From assembly GCF_014656295.1 (NCBI RefSeq), contig NZ_BNCD01000013.1, positions 208,671 to 272,670 on the forward strand: a stretch of 64,000 nt of DNA, read 5' to 3'. The stretch's first letter is position 1, and each line of letters opens with the position of its first letter. Below, piece by piece: positions 34,311 to 42,445 of the stretch. The stretch is from Streptomyces sulfonofaciens. Its GTDB lineage: Bacteria; Actinomycetota; Actinomycetes; Streptomycetales; Streptomycetaceae. Under the pieces are notes generated by a model that searched no databases, had not been told where the DNA came from, and saw nothing but the letters and a program-made list of their open reading frames with translations. The translations under genes were made by a program, and so were the position numbers.

Positions 34311-37295
34311 ATGGTTCTGAGACTGCCCGGGCGGCGCGCGTCACGCCTGCCCGGCTCGCGCCGGGTGCGCCGGTGGGCCGCCGCCGTGGCCGCCGTAGCC
34401 GTGCTCGCGACCGGAGGCATCTGGTCCGCGGCCGCCGCGGGTGCGCTCGGCGGCCAGAGCGCCGTGCACCGCACGGACCGCATGCTGCCGACGCACGGCG
34501 CGACGATCGACACCTCGTACTTCACGGCGGGCGACCCCGGCGCCCGCCGTCCCGCGGTACTGCTCGCGCACGGCTTCGGCGGCAGCAAGGACGACGTCAG
34601 GCCCGAGGCCGAGCAACTGGCCCGCGACGGCTACGCGGTGCTCACCTGGTCGGCCCGCGGCTTCGGCCACTCCACCGGGAAGATCGGTCTGAACGACCCG
34701 AAGGCCGAGGTCGCCGACGTCTCCCGGCTGATCGACTGGCTCTCGCACCGCCCCGAGGTGCAGCTCGACCATCCAGGCGACCCGCGCGTGGGCGTCACCG
34801 GCAGCTCCTACGGCGGTGCCGTCTCGCTGCTCGCCGCCGGGTACGACCACCGGGTGGACGCCATCGCCCCCCAGATCACCTACTGGAACCTGGCGGACGC
34901 GCTGTTCCCGGACGGCGTCTTCAAGAAGCTGTGGGCCGGGATCTTCTTCACCACCGGGGCCGCAGGAAGCCCGGCGGACCAGCAGGACCAGCAGGACCGC
35001 ACGCCCCCGGGGCCGGGCGGCGCGGGCCCCGGCGGGGCGGGCGGCGGTGACTCGCCGGTGTCCTCCGACGCCCCGGGGTCCGCCGACCCGGCCGGTGCCG
35101 CGCGCTCCGACGGCGGCGGGGGCCTCACGGCCGCCGGCGCCTCCGTCGGCTCCGCCACGGCGGTCGTCCTCGGCGCGTCCGGCGGCAGCGGACCCGCGGA
35201 CCGGGGCGCTGCCGGGCCGCCCGATGCCTCGGCCTGCGGGCGCTTCGAGACGCAGCTCTGCGCGATGTACCAGCGGGTCGCCGAGAACGGCAGGCCCGAC
35301 GCCGCGGCACGCGCCCTGCTGGAGGCGCGCAGCCCGTCGGCGGTGGGCGACCGCATCAAGGTGCCCACGCTCATCGCCCAGGGCCAGGCCGACTCGCTCT
35401 TCCCGCTCGGCCAGGCCGACGCCATGGCCGAGCGGATCAAGGCCAACGGCGCGCCCGTCGACGTCGACTGGCTCGCTGGCGGCCACGACGGCGGCGACCT
35501 GGAGACCGGCCGGATGACCGACCGGGTGGCGCACTGGTTCGACCGCTACCTGGGGCACGACACCTCCGCCGACACGGGCCCCGTCTTCCGGATCTCCCGC
35601 ACCGGGGGAGTCGACACCACCGACGGCACCTCGGGGACCCGCGGCGCCACCGGGGACCGCTACCCCGGCCTGAACGGCCACCCGCGGACCGTACCGCTGC
35701 GCGGCACCGCCGAGACCTTCGTCAACCCGCCCGGCGGCGGTCCGCCCTCGATCTCCGCGGTGCCGGGCCTGTCGGGCGCCTCGCAACTGTCCGGGCTCGG
35801 CCTCGGGCCCTCGCTGGACTTCCCCGGCCAGTACGCGCGCTTCGACTCGGCGCCGCTGGAGCGGGACCTGCGGATCACCGGCTCGCCGACGGTCACCGTG
35901 CACGTCAGGTCGTCGGGGCCCGACGCCGTGCTCTTCGGCAAGCTCTACGACGTCTCGCCCGGCCAGGGCGGCCGTGCCTCGCTGCCCGAACAACTGGTGT
36001 CGCCCCTGCGGATCGAGGGCGCCCAGCACGGCAAGGAGGTCCGGGTCACGCTGCCCGCCCTCGACCACGAGGTGGTCAAGGGCCACCGGCTGCGGCTGGT
36101 GCTCGCCAGCACCGACCTGGCGTACGCCTCGCCGGCCGCCCCGGCGACGTACACCGTCTCGCTCGCCGGCGACGGCCTGCACGTGCCGACCGCGCCCGGG
36201 GTGAGCACCTCCGGAGCGCCGGTGCCCTCCTGGGTGTGGTGGCTGCCCGCCGCAGGCGCCGCCGTGGCGCTGGGACTCGTGCTCACCGGCCGCCGCAGGG
36301 CCGCGACCCCGGCGCCCGACCCCCGGCTCGCCGATGTGCCGCTCCAGATCACCGGCCTGAGCAAGCGGTACGCGAACGCGGCCGACCGGTACGCCGTGCG
36401 CGACCTGGCGTTCCGGGTCGAGCGGGGCCAGGTGCTCGGGCTGCTCGGGCCGAACGGCGCGGGCAAGACCACCACGCTGCGCATGCTGATGGGCCTGATC
36501 ACGCCCGACGCCGGCGAGATCCGCGTCTTCGGGCACGCCATCAGGCCCGGGGCGCCGGTGCTGTCGAGGGTCGGCGCGTTCGTCGAGGGCGCGGGCTTCC
36601 TGCCGCACCTGTCGGGCCGCGCCAACCTGGACCTCTACTGGCAGGCCACCGGCCGCCCGGCCCAGGACGCCCACGCCGAGCAGGCGCTGCACATCGCCGG
36701 GCTCGGCGACGCCCTGGACCGGGCGGTGCGCACCTACTCGCAGGGCATGCGGCAGCGCCTGGCCCTCGCCCAGGCCATGCTGGGCCTGCCGGACCTGCTG
36801 ATCCTGGACGAGCCGACGAACGGGCTCGACCCGCCGCAGATCCGCGAGATGCGCGACGTGATGATCCGCTACGCCCGCGGCGGGCGCACCGTGATCGTCT
36901 CCAGCCATCTGCTCGCCGAGGTGGAGCAGTCCTGCACGCACCTGGTCGTGATGGACCGCGGCCGGCTGGTGCAGGCCGGTCCCGTGGCGGACATCGTGGG
37001 CTCCGGCGACACGCTGCTGGTCGGGCTCGCCAGAGAGCTCCCCGCGCCCCTGCTCGACCGGGTCGGCGCGCTGCCCGAGGTGGCCTCCGCGGTGCCCGTC
37101 CCCGACGGGCTGCTGATCCGCCTCGCCGTGCCGGCCGGTACCGAGGGGCAGGACGGCGGTGACGGCGCGGCGGCGGAACCGGCCGCGGCCCGGCTGCTCG
37201 CCGGGCTGGTGGGGCTCGGCGTGCCGGTGACGTCGATGGGGCCGCACCGCCGCCTTGAAGACGCGTTCCTGACGCTGATCGGAGGAGCCGCATGA
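34311..37295 (+). CDS. X-Pro dipeptidyl-peptidase-like hydrolase fused to an ABC transporter ATPase
   Basis: 994 residues. A signal/anchor helix (residues 20-42, AAAVAAVAVLATGGIWSAA) is followed by an S15/CocE-type alpha/beta hydrolase: VLLAHGFGGSKDDVRPEAEQ, nucleophile Ser in VGVTGSSYGGAVSLLAAGY, a Gly/Asp-rich insert (about 225-300), DSLFPLGQADAMAE, and late His in WLAGGHDGG. The jelly-roll X-Pro C-terminal domain follows (FDSAPLERDLRITGSPTVTV), then a membrane helix (about 640-660, VWWLPAAGAAVALGLVLTG) and a full ABC ATPase: Walker A LLGPNGAGKTT, signature YSQGMRQRLALAQAMLG, Walker B LLILDEPTNGLD. The hydrolase would be outside the membrane and the ATPase inside. The ATGA-coupled next gene is the permease, so the three parts likely form one exporter with an attached outer hydrolase. 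Substrate unknown. Confidence 0.9.
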   Translation: MVLRLPGRRASRLPGSRRVRRWAAAVAAVAVLATGGIWSAAAAGALGGQSAVHRTDRMLPTHGATIDTSYFTAGDPGARRPAVLLAHGFGGSKDDVRPEAEQLARDGYAVLTWSARGFGHSTGKIGLNDPKAEVADVSRLIDWLSHRPEVQLDHPGDPRVGVTGSSYGGAVSLLAAGYDHRVDAIAPQITYWNLADALFPDGVFKKLWAGIFFTTGAAGSPADQQDQQDRTPPGPGGAGPGGAGGGDSPVSSDAPGSADPAGAARSDGGGGLTAAGASVGSATAVVLGASGGSGPADRGAAGPPDASACGRFETQLCAMYQRVAENGRPDAAARALLEARSPSAVGDRIKVPTLIAQGQADSLFPLGQADAMAERIKANGAPVDVDWLAGGHDGGDLETGRMTDRVAHWFDRYLGHDTSADTGPVFRISRTGGVDTTDGTSGTRGATGDRYPGLNGHPRTVPLRGTAETFVNPPGGGPPSISAVPGLSGASQLSGLGLGPSLDFPGQYARFDSAPLERDLRITGSPTVTVHVRSSGPDAVLFGKLYDVSPGQGGRASLPEQLVSPLRIEGAQHGKEVRVTLPALDHEVVKGHRLRLVLASTDLAYASPAAPATYTVSLAGDGLHVPTAPGVSTSGAPVPSWVWWLPAAGAAVALGLVLTGRRRAATPAPDPRLADVPLQITGLSKRYANAADRYAVRDLAFRVERGQVLGLLGPNGAGKTTTLRMLMGLITPDAGEIRVFGHAIRPGAPVLSRVGAFVEGAGFLPHLSGRANLDLYWQATGRPAQDAHAEQALHIAGLGDALDRAVRTYSQGMRQRLALAQAMLGLPDLLILDEPTNGLDPPQIREMRDVMIRYARGGRTVIVSSHLLAEVEQSCTHLVVMDRGRLVQAGPVADIVGSGDTLLVGLARELPAPLLDRVGALPEVASAVPVPDGLLIRLAVPAGTEGQDGGDGAAAEPAAARLLAGLVGLGVPVTSMGPHRRLEDAFLTLIGGAA

Positions 37296-38398
37296 GCGCG
37301 GACACGAGCCGGACGGAGGAGAAGGCCCCGGCCACCGGGGCCGCCCTCGCGGCGGACGCCGAGGCGGTGCGGGCCGCGGGCCTCGCCCCGGACCCCGGTC
37401 TGCCCCCGCACGCGGCGGCGGCACCGGCCGACGAGCTGGGCGCGGACACCGAGCCGCCCCGCGCCGACGGCCCACCACGGGACGCCGCGGCCTTTGCACC
37501 CGCCCAGGCGGGCGGCACGCCCGCACACGCGGCCCCCGCTGCCCCGGCGGAGTCCGAGGCCGGGTCCACCGCGCCCGGCTACCGCCCCGCCCGCACGCTG
37601 CCGCTCCGCGTCGAGCTGGTACGGCAGCTCAAGCGCCGGCGGACCCTGGTGATGGGCGCGGTGCTCGGGCTGCTGCCGTTCGTCCTGGCCGTCGCGCTCG
37701 CCGTCGGCGACCCGGGCCGCAGGGGCCAGGTCAGCCTGATGACGACGGCCACCGAGTCCGGCGCCAACTTCGCGGCCACCTGCCTCTTCGTCAGCGCGGG
37801 CTTCCTGCTGGTGATCCCGGTGGCGCTGTTCTGCGGGGACACGGTGGCCTCGGAGGCGAACTGGTCGTCGCTGCGGTACCTGCTCGCGGCGCCCGTGCCG
37901 CGCGCCCGGCTGCTGTGGTCCAAGCTGGCGGTCGCGCTCGGCCTCAGCCTCGGCGCGATCGTGCTGCTTCCGGTGGTCGCGCTCGCGCTCGGCACGGTCC
38001 TCTACGGCTGGGGGCCGTTGCAGATCCCGACCGGCGGGGTGCTCGACGCCGGGACCGCCGTGCGGGGGCTGGCCGTGGGCGTCGCCTACATCTTCGTCTC
38101 CCAGTTGGTCACCGCGGGCCTCGCGTTCTGGCTGTCCACGCGGACGGACGCCCCGCTGGGCGCGGTCGGCGGCGCGGTCGGCCTGACGATCGCCGGCAAC
38201 GTCCTGGACGCGGTGACGGCCCTGGGCCACTGGCGGGCCTTCCTGCCCGCGCACTGGCAGTTCGCCTGGGCAGACCTCATCCAGCCGCAGCCGGAGTGGG
38301 GCGGCATGATCCAGGGCGCGGCGGTGTCGGTGACGTACGCGATGGTGTTCGTCGCGCTCGCCTTCCGCGGCTTCCGGCGCAAGGACGTGGTGTCCTGA
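37292..38398 (+). CDS. ABC-2 type transporter permease
   Basis: 368 residues, ATG overlapping the previous stop by 4 nt. Residues 1-105 are Ala/Pro-rich, charged and disordered, unusual for a permease. About six membrane helices follow: LVMGAVLGLLPFVLAVALAV, ATCLFVSAGFLLVIPVALFC, LAVALGLSLGAIVLLPVVAL, then LAVGVAYIFVSQLVTAGLAF, AVGGAVGLTIAGNVLDAVTA and a last one near AMVFVALAFRGF. SSLRYLLAAPVPRARLLWSK is the coupling-helix region typical of ABC-2 permeases. Partner of the hydrolase-ATPase fusion. Confidence 0.9.
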   Translation: MSADTSRTEEKAPATGAALAADAEAVRAAGLAPDPGLPPHAAAAPADELGADTEPPRADGPPRDAAAFAPAQAGGTPAHAAPAAPAESEAGSTAPGYRPARTLPLRVELVRQLKRRRTLVMGAVLGLLPFVLAVALAVGDPGRRGQVSLMTTATESGANFAATCLFVSAGFLLVIPVALFCGDTVASEANWSSLRYLLAAPVPRARLLWSKLAVALGLSLGAIVLLPVVALALGTVLYGWGPLQIPTGGVLDAGTAVRGLAVGVAYIFVSQLVTAGLAFWLSTRTDAPLGAVGGAVGLTIAGNVLDAVTALGHWRAFLPAHWQFAWADLIQPQPEWGGMIQGAAVSVTYAMVFVALAFRGFRRKDVVS

Positions 38399-38475
38399 CG
38401 CGTCCGGGGCCGCCGCCCCGTCCTGCGGGCCCCGTCTTGCGGTGCGCCGGGGCGCGGTTGTGCCGCCGGACCCGC

Positions 38476-40485
38476 TCAGTGGCCCGCGCCCGGCGCCCGG
38501 GGGCCGCACATGTCGTGTGCGGCGCGTACCGGGTCGGCCGGGAAGCGGAAGGCGGTGCGGCGCCAGGCGCCCGTGAGGTTGTGCCAGAAGCGGGCGGGGG
38601 TGAGCCGGGCGCGGGTGGCGGCCGCGAGGTCGGCCAGCGGCCCGCAGTGCAGGGCGCGGCGGGCCGCGGCCACCTGCGCCCGCCGCGCGCCCGGCGGCAG
38701 GTCGGCCGCGGTGCCGCGGTCGGCGAGGACCCAGGCGCGCGGCAGGTGCTTGTCGTGGCCGACACGGCCGCCGGGCTCCCGCTCCGAGTGCGCGGCCAGC
38801 GGGTAGCCGAGCCCGATCGGGTCGAGCGCCGCGCCGGACAGCGGAACCACCGTGCCGTCGAAGCCCAGCACGGCGTGCACGCCGGTCACCGATGGCGAGG
38901 AGCCCGCCAGCCGCTTTCCGCCCAGCACCAGGGCCGGGGAGCCGGCCCGCTCGGCGGCGCGCACGGTGCGGGCGTAGGAGCGCAGCCGGGGCGCCGCCGC
39001 GAAGTGGTGGTGGACCGGGTGCGCGGAGGCGTTCTGCCGGACGTACACCCCGCGCTCGTCGGCGACACCGGCCGGGCCGATCCCGCCCGCGTAGCCGACC
39101 CGCAGCCAGCACGCGCAGGCCACCGCCCAGATCCCGACAGCGGCCACCGCGCAGACCCAGGCCCGGGTGGCGGGTACGGCGAAGACCGGCAGCAGCATCA
39201 GCAGCAGGCCGGGCAGCAGCATCCGGCCGTGCATGAAGTCACCGCCCACCCTGATGACGTACAGCCAGCACAGCGCCCCCGCGAACACGGGCGCGAGGGC
39301 CTGCGCCCGCCGTGCGCGGTCCGGGCCCTGCGCCCGCGCGGCCCCCGCGGCGCCGACCGGCACCGTCCGAGCCCCCGCGGCGACGACCGGCACCGTCCGA
39401 GCCCCCGCGGTGCCGACCGGTGCCCGGGTCCGCCGTGCGCCGTGCGGCGCGGGCCGTCCGGCGAGGCGGGTACCGCGCGGCCGCCCGCGTACCGGCGCGG
39501 CCGTCGCCCGGGCGGATGGCCGGCCTGCCGTCGTGCCGCGGGCCCCGCCGGGCACCGGCCGCCGCAGTGCCCACAGCGCCGCGGCACCCACCACGAGCGC
39601 CGGGATCCAGAGCAGGTACGGGCCCGTGAAGTCGGCCAGGTAGCCGAGCCCCCGGCCCCACAGGCTCACCGACGCCTCCTTGGTGACCGCGGGCAGCGGC
39701 ACCAGATGGCCGTAGTAGCCGGCGCGGAACACCTCGTAGGCGAGGGGCAGGGCGAGCGCGGCGGCGAGCGAGCACAGCGCGGCACGCCGCGGCGGGCGTG
39801 TGCACCACCACTGTGCCGCGAGCAGGACCGCGGACACCAGGCCCAGGTCCGGGCGCACCAGGGGCCCGAGGCCCAGCAGGGCGCTGGTCGCGGCCGAGCG
39901 CGGGCGCGTCACCAGACGCAGCCATGCGCCCGCTAGCCAGCAGGTGGTCAGGCCCGTCTCCAGGCCGGAGGTCGCGAAGTCCCAGACGGGCGGCAGCGCG
40001 AGCAGCACCAGGGAGCCCAGGGGCAGCAGGACGACGGGGGTGCTGCCGGGGCGGCACGCGCGGGTGTGCAGCCGCACCGCGCCCAGGGTCGCGAACCCGA
40101 AGCCGAGCACGGTCAGCAGCAGGCCCGAGCAGACCGCGGCCCGCGCCAGGTCGAGGCCCGGCAGCCCGGCGAGGACGAGCAGCCACTGCCACAGCGTGCC
40201 GGTGGACGCTTCGGCGCGCTCACCCGCGTTGAACACGGGCCCGTGTCCCGCGAGCACCTGACGGGCCGTGCGCAGATAGATATGGCCGTCGTCGGACATC
40301 CAGCGCCGCTGGAAACCGGCCACGCCCACCAGCAGGACCGGCAGCACGAGGACCGCGAGCCGCGGGCGCCCGGCCGCATCGTGCCGCTCGGGGCGCCGCG
40401 CACGGCCCGCCGGGGGCCTGCGGGCCCGCGAGGCCCGAGAGGTCCGGGGGCCGCGGGAGCCGCGGGCGTGCGTGGACGTCGTCAT
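38476..40485 (-). CDS. AftB-like terminal arabinofuranosyltransferase (GT-C membrane protein)
   Basis: 669 residues from the ATG at 40485 (another at 40497). After a basic disordered N-terminus come about ten membrane helices. The GT-C catalytic acid pair is in QRRWMSDDGHIYLRTARQVL, followed by GHGPVFNAGERAEASTGTLW, DFATSGLETGLTTCWLAGAW, AYEVFRAGYYGHLVPLPAVT, PYLLWIPALVV and GGDFMHGRMLLPGLLL. These match the mycobacterial AftB pattern, an enzyme that adds terminal arabinose to cell-wall arabinan using decaprenyl-phospho-arabinose. Between two helices there is a low-complexity loop with a 10-residue repeat (VPVGAAGART), encoded by 30-bp DNA repeats. Streptomyces has no mycobacterial arabinogalactan, so the sugar and acceptor are open. 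Confidence 0.8.
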   Translation of the reverse strand: MTTSTHARGSRGPRTSRASRARRPPAGRARRPERHDAAGRPRLAVLVLPVLLVGVAGFQRRWMSDDGHIYLRTARQVLAGHGPVFNAGERAEASTGTLWQWLLVLAGLPGLDLARAAVCSGLLLTVLGFGFATLGAVRLHTRACRPGSTPVVLLPLGSLVLLALPPVWDFATSGLETGLTTCWLAGAWLRLVTRPRSAATSALLGLGPLVRPDLGLVSAVLLAAQWWCTRPPRRAALCSLAAALALPLAYEVFRAGYYGHLVPLPAVTKEASVSLWGRGLGYLADFTGPYLLWIPALVVGAAALWALRRPVPGGARGTTAGRPSARATAAPVRGRPRGTRLAGRPAPHGARRTRAPVGTAGARTVPVVAAGARTVPVGAAGAARAQGPDRARRAQALAPVFAGALCWLYVIRVGGDFMHGRMLLPGLLLMLLPVFAVPATRAWVCAVAAVGIWAVACACWLRVGYAGGIGPAGVADERGVYVRQNASAHPVHHHFAAAPRLRSYARTVRAAERAGSPALVLGGKRLAGSSPSVTGVHAVLGFDGTVVPLSGAALDPIGLGYPLAAHSEREPGGRVGHDKHLPRAWVLADRGTAADLPPGARRAQVAAARRALHCGPLADLAAATRARLTPARFWHNLTGAWRRTAFRFPADPVRAAHDMCGPRAPGAGH
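39341..39420. repeat. 30-bp tandem repeat inside the AftB-like gene
   Basis: GCCCCCGCGGCGCCGACCGG plus CACCGTCCGA, 2.7 copies from 39341, 39371 and 39401, in frame and coding for a 10-residue repeat in a loop between membrane helices. Confidence 0.8.
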
Positions 40486-40530
40486 GTCCCGTTTCATCGG
40501 CCCGCGTCCACACGCCCTTGACGGCGGCAC

Positions 40531-40984
40531 GAAGCGGCCTGCGCCGAACGGGTGCGGTCGGGTGCCCCGGGGCGCCCGCGGGCCCGGCCCCGTTCTCCCG
40601 AAGCCGCCGCGAAGTGACAGGTAGCACTCCGTGGTCGAAGTGATGCCTGGTCAGGGTGAGCGGGGCGGGGGCTGGGAACGTCGCCGACCTGGGGGGCGGT
40701 GAGGCCGGCGCGGGCCTGCTCGACGGCTTCGGGCTACTCCTCGCGCCTTCCGTGCCCGGCGGAACGCCCGGTGGCTGCTCGCGACCGGAGTGGTTCCGGC
40801 CCTTGCGCTCGCCGGTGGGGATGACCAGGTCGGGCTGGATCTGCTCGCAGGCCGGGCTGGATCTGCTCGACGGACTCGCCGAGCGCCCGGCGCCCCAGCA
40901 CGGTGTGCGGCATGTCGTCGGTGACGCCGGTGGCCGGGCGCCGCCTGGGCCGGGCCGCCGGTGGTCGACGGGCGCGGGCAGGGC
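40531..40984 (-). pseudogene. Possible decayed coding remnant disrupted by a 22-bp tandem duplication
   Basis: No intact gene. On the minus strand, TDDMPHTVLGRRALGESVEQ in one frame continues as EQIQPDLVIPTGERKGRNHS in another; the switch falls at a 22-bp duplication (CGGGCTGGATCTGCTCG at 40831 and 40853). Removing one copy would join the two pieces. The joined sequence looks protein-like, but I cannot name the family. This is offered as a weak remnant only. Confidence 0.3.
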
Positions 40985-41202
40985 GGCCGGACAGTCGATC
41001 CCTGGCCTCGCTCGCCACCCGCCCCAGCGGGGCCACCGCACTGGAGCCGGCGGTTGTCGGCTCCTTCGCCGGAGCCGCGATCCTGGGTGCCTGGGACGGC
41101 GGACGCCTCGCCGCGAAAGTCTCGGGACCCCGCCCGCAACGCCTGTTCGCGCTGGTACCGCCGGCCGTGGCAGTCCTCGTGCTCGCCGACGCACTGACCT
41201 GA
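40985..41202 (+). pseudogene. C-terminal remnant of a TauE/SafE-type sulfite exporter
   Basis: About 70 codons ending at a TGA at 41200-41202 match the tail of TauE/SafE permeases: SLASLATRPSGATALEPAVV, GSFAGAAILGAWDGGRLAAK, VSGPRPQRLFALVPPAVAVL, ending LADALT. The preceding five-sixths of the gene is missing. A sulfite exporter is the usual companion of the rhodanese and CsoR-like repressor found immediately downstream, so this is a lost member of that sulfur module. Confidence 0.6.
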
Positions 41203-41212
41203 CCGGAGAAGC

Positions 41213-41491
41213 TCAGGCAAGGGAGAGGAACAGCTTCTCCAGCCTCGCACGCATCTGGTCGCGGTCCCCGGCCGCCTGCCCGCCCTCGGCCATGCAGTGC
41301 TGCAGCCCCGTCGCGATGATCGCGAACCCGGCCCGGTCCAGCGCCCGGGAGACCGCCGCGAGCTGGGTGATCACATCCTCGCAGTCCCGGCCTTCCTCGA
41401 TCATCCTGATGATCCCCGCGATCTGTCCCTGCGCCCGGCGCAGCCGGTTGAGCACGCTCCTGAGCTCATCGGCCGCCATCTCAAGCTCCAT
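41213..41491 (-). CDS. CsoR-family repressor, probably persulfide-sensing (CstR-like)
   Basis: 92 residues from the ATG at 41491 (GGAAGAGGGAG upstream). All-helical CsoR/RcnR fold: LRSVLNRLRRAQGQIAGIIR, MIEEGRDCEDVITQLAAVSR, ALDRAGFAIIATGLQHCMAE. Two Cys 29 positions apart match the C36/C65 pair of copper CsoR and the C31/C60 pair of CstR. The position of the copper-ligand His, four before the second Cys, is Gly here. Loss of that His with retention of both Cys is the pattern of CstR-type persulfide sensors. The divergent rhodanese and adjacent sulfite-exporter remnant support a sulfur-stress role. It should bind the palindrome at 41508-41523 and repress both directions. Confidence 0.82.
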   Translation of the reverse strand: MELEMAADELRSVLNRLRRAQGQIAGIIRMIEEGRDCEDVITQLAAVSRALDRAGFAIIATGLQHCMAEGGQAAGDRDQMRARLEKLFLSLA

Positions 41492-41507
41492 ACTCCCTCT
41501 TCCTTGG

Positions 41508-41523
41508 ATACCCCCTAGGGTAT
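41508..41523. promoter_or_regulatory. CsoR/CstR-type operator
   Basis: ATACCCCCTAGGGTAT between the repressor (17 bp away) and the rhodanese gene. Nearly the same G-tract palindrome as at the copper operon (24343-24357). Confidence 0.75.
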
Positions 41524-41581
41524 TGTAATCGGTTCGGGACGCCGCACCCCCGGACGCGGAACGAAAGGGAACCACACGCAC

Positions 41582-42148
41582 ATGAGCACCCCCGCCGCCA
41601 TACACCCCGCCCAGGCCGACGAGCACCTGAGCACCTACACCGTCATCGACGTGCGCACCCCCGGCGAATACGCCGCCGGCCACCTGCCGGGCGCCCACAA
41701 CATCCCCCTCGACCACCTCGCGCCCGCCCTGCCCGCCCTCAGGACGGCGGCCGCCCGCGGCGAGCTGCTGATGGTCTGCGCCTCAGGCAACCGCTCGGCC
41801 GCCGCCTGCGAGCAGCTCGCCGCCGCCGACATCCCCGCCACCAACCTGGCCGGCGGCACCACCGCATGGACCGCCCAGGGCCACCCCGTCCAGCGCGACG
41901 AGGAGGCCAAGGCGGTCTGGCCCATGGAACGCCAGGTCCGCCTCGCCGCCGGATCCCTCGTCGTCGCCGGGCTCGCGCTCGGCACCCGCTACCGCCGCGC
42001 CCGCTGGCTGTCCGCCGCCATCGGCGCCGGCCTGGTCTTCTCCGCCGTCACCGACACCTGCGGCATGGCCGCCCTGCTGGCCAGGCTCCCCCACAACCGG
42101 CCGGGCACCACCGACCTCGACGCCACCCTCGAAGCCCTCGGACTGTAA
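41582..42148 (+). CDS. Rhodanese-domain protein with C-terminal membrane hairpin (YgaP-like)
   Basis: 188 residues from the ATG at 41582 (GAAAGGGAA upstream). Rhodanese domain residues 1-105: YTVIDVRTPGEYAAGHLPGA, then the active-site loop MVCASGNRSAAACEQL with the persulfide-carrying Cys, and NLAGGTTAWTAQGHPV. Residues about 115-170 form two membrane helices (RLAAGSLVVAGLALGTRY, WLSAAIGAGLVFSAVTD) followed by CGMAALLARLP, as in DUF2892/YgaP proteins. It transfers sulfane sulfur, probably detoxifying sulfide or persulfide. Divergent from the CstR-like repressor. Confidence 0.93.
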   Translation: MSTPAAIHPAQADEHLSTYTVIDVRTPGEYAAGHLPGAHNIPLDHLAPALPALRTAAARGELLMVCASGNRSAAACEQLAAADIPATNLAGGTTAWTAQGHPVQRDEEAKAVWPMERQVRLAAGSLVVAGLALGTRYRRARWLSAAIGAGLVFSAVTDTCGMAALLARLPHNRPGTTDLDATLEALGL

Positions 42149-42385
42149 CGCGGCCACCGAGGCGGCCCGCCCACGCAGGGGCGGTGTCCGGTCACGGCGA
42201 CGAAGGGACCTGCTGGACCGCGTACGTCCTCGCGACCGGGGAGAACTCGGAACGTGGGGCCGGTGGCGAACGCGGACGGGAGGCCGGTGGCGAACCCGGC
42301 CTCCTCGGGATGCACATGCCGGCCGAGGGGAGCAGCATGATCGTGCCGGCGTCGCTGTCGAAGCGGACGGGCGGCGGTGGTGGGG
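42149..42385. other. Intergenic, no gene seen
   Basis: Follows the rhodanese gene. Contains a 14-bp GGCCGGTGGCGAAC direct repeat (around 42257 and 42282). No coding signal; it leads into a 16S rRNA fragment. Confidence 0.45.
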
Positions 42386-42430
42386 GACGAGGCGCCGGCG
42401 GCGTGCTCAACACATGCAAGTCGAACGATG
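42386..42430 (+). pseudogene. Fragment of the 5' end of a 16S rRNA gene
   Basis: GGCGGCGTGCTCAACACATG followed by CAAGTCGAACGATG (42397-42430) equals the conserved helix-3/helix-6 region near the start of bacterial 16S rRNA, with one change (C for T in GTGCTTAAC). Weaker similarity extends left to about 42386 (GACGAGGCGCC versus GACGAACGCT). The rest of the rRNA is absent. Confidence 0.8.
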
Positions 42431-42445
42431 GACTGGTCTCGGCCG

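Noticed and set aside
34341..37526. 1060-codon antisense frame opposite the hydrolase-ABC fusion
   Set aside because: No recognisable motif; shadow of a strongly biased gene.
42250..42300. GTGGCGAACG-like words resembling another part of 16S rRNA
   Set aside because: Match is under 12 bases and duplicated in a local GGCCGGTGGCGAAC repeat; chance is enough.
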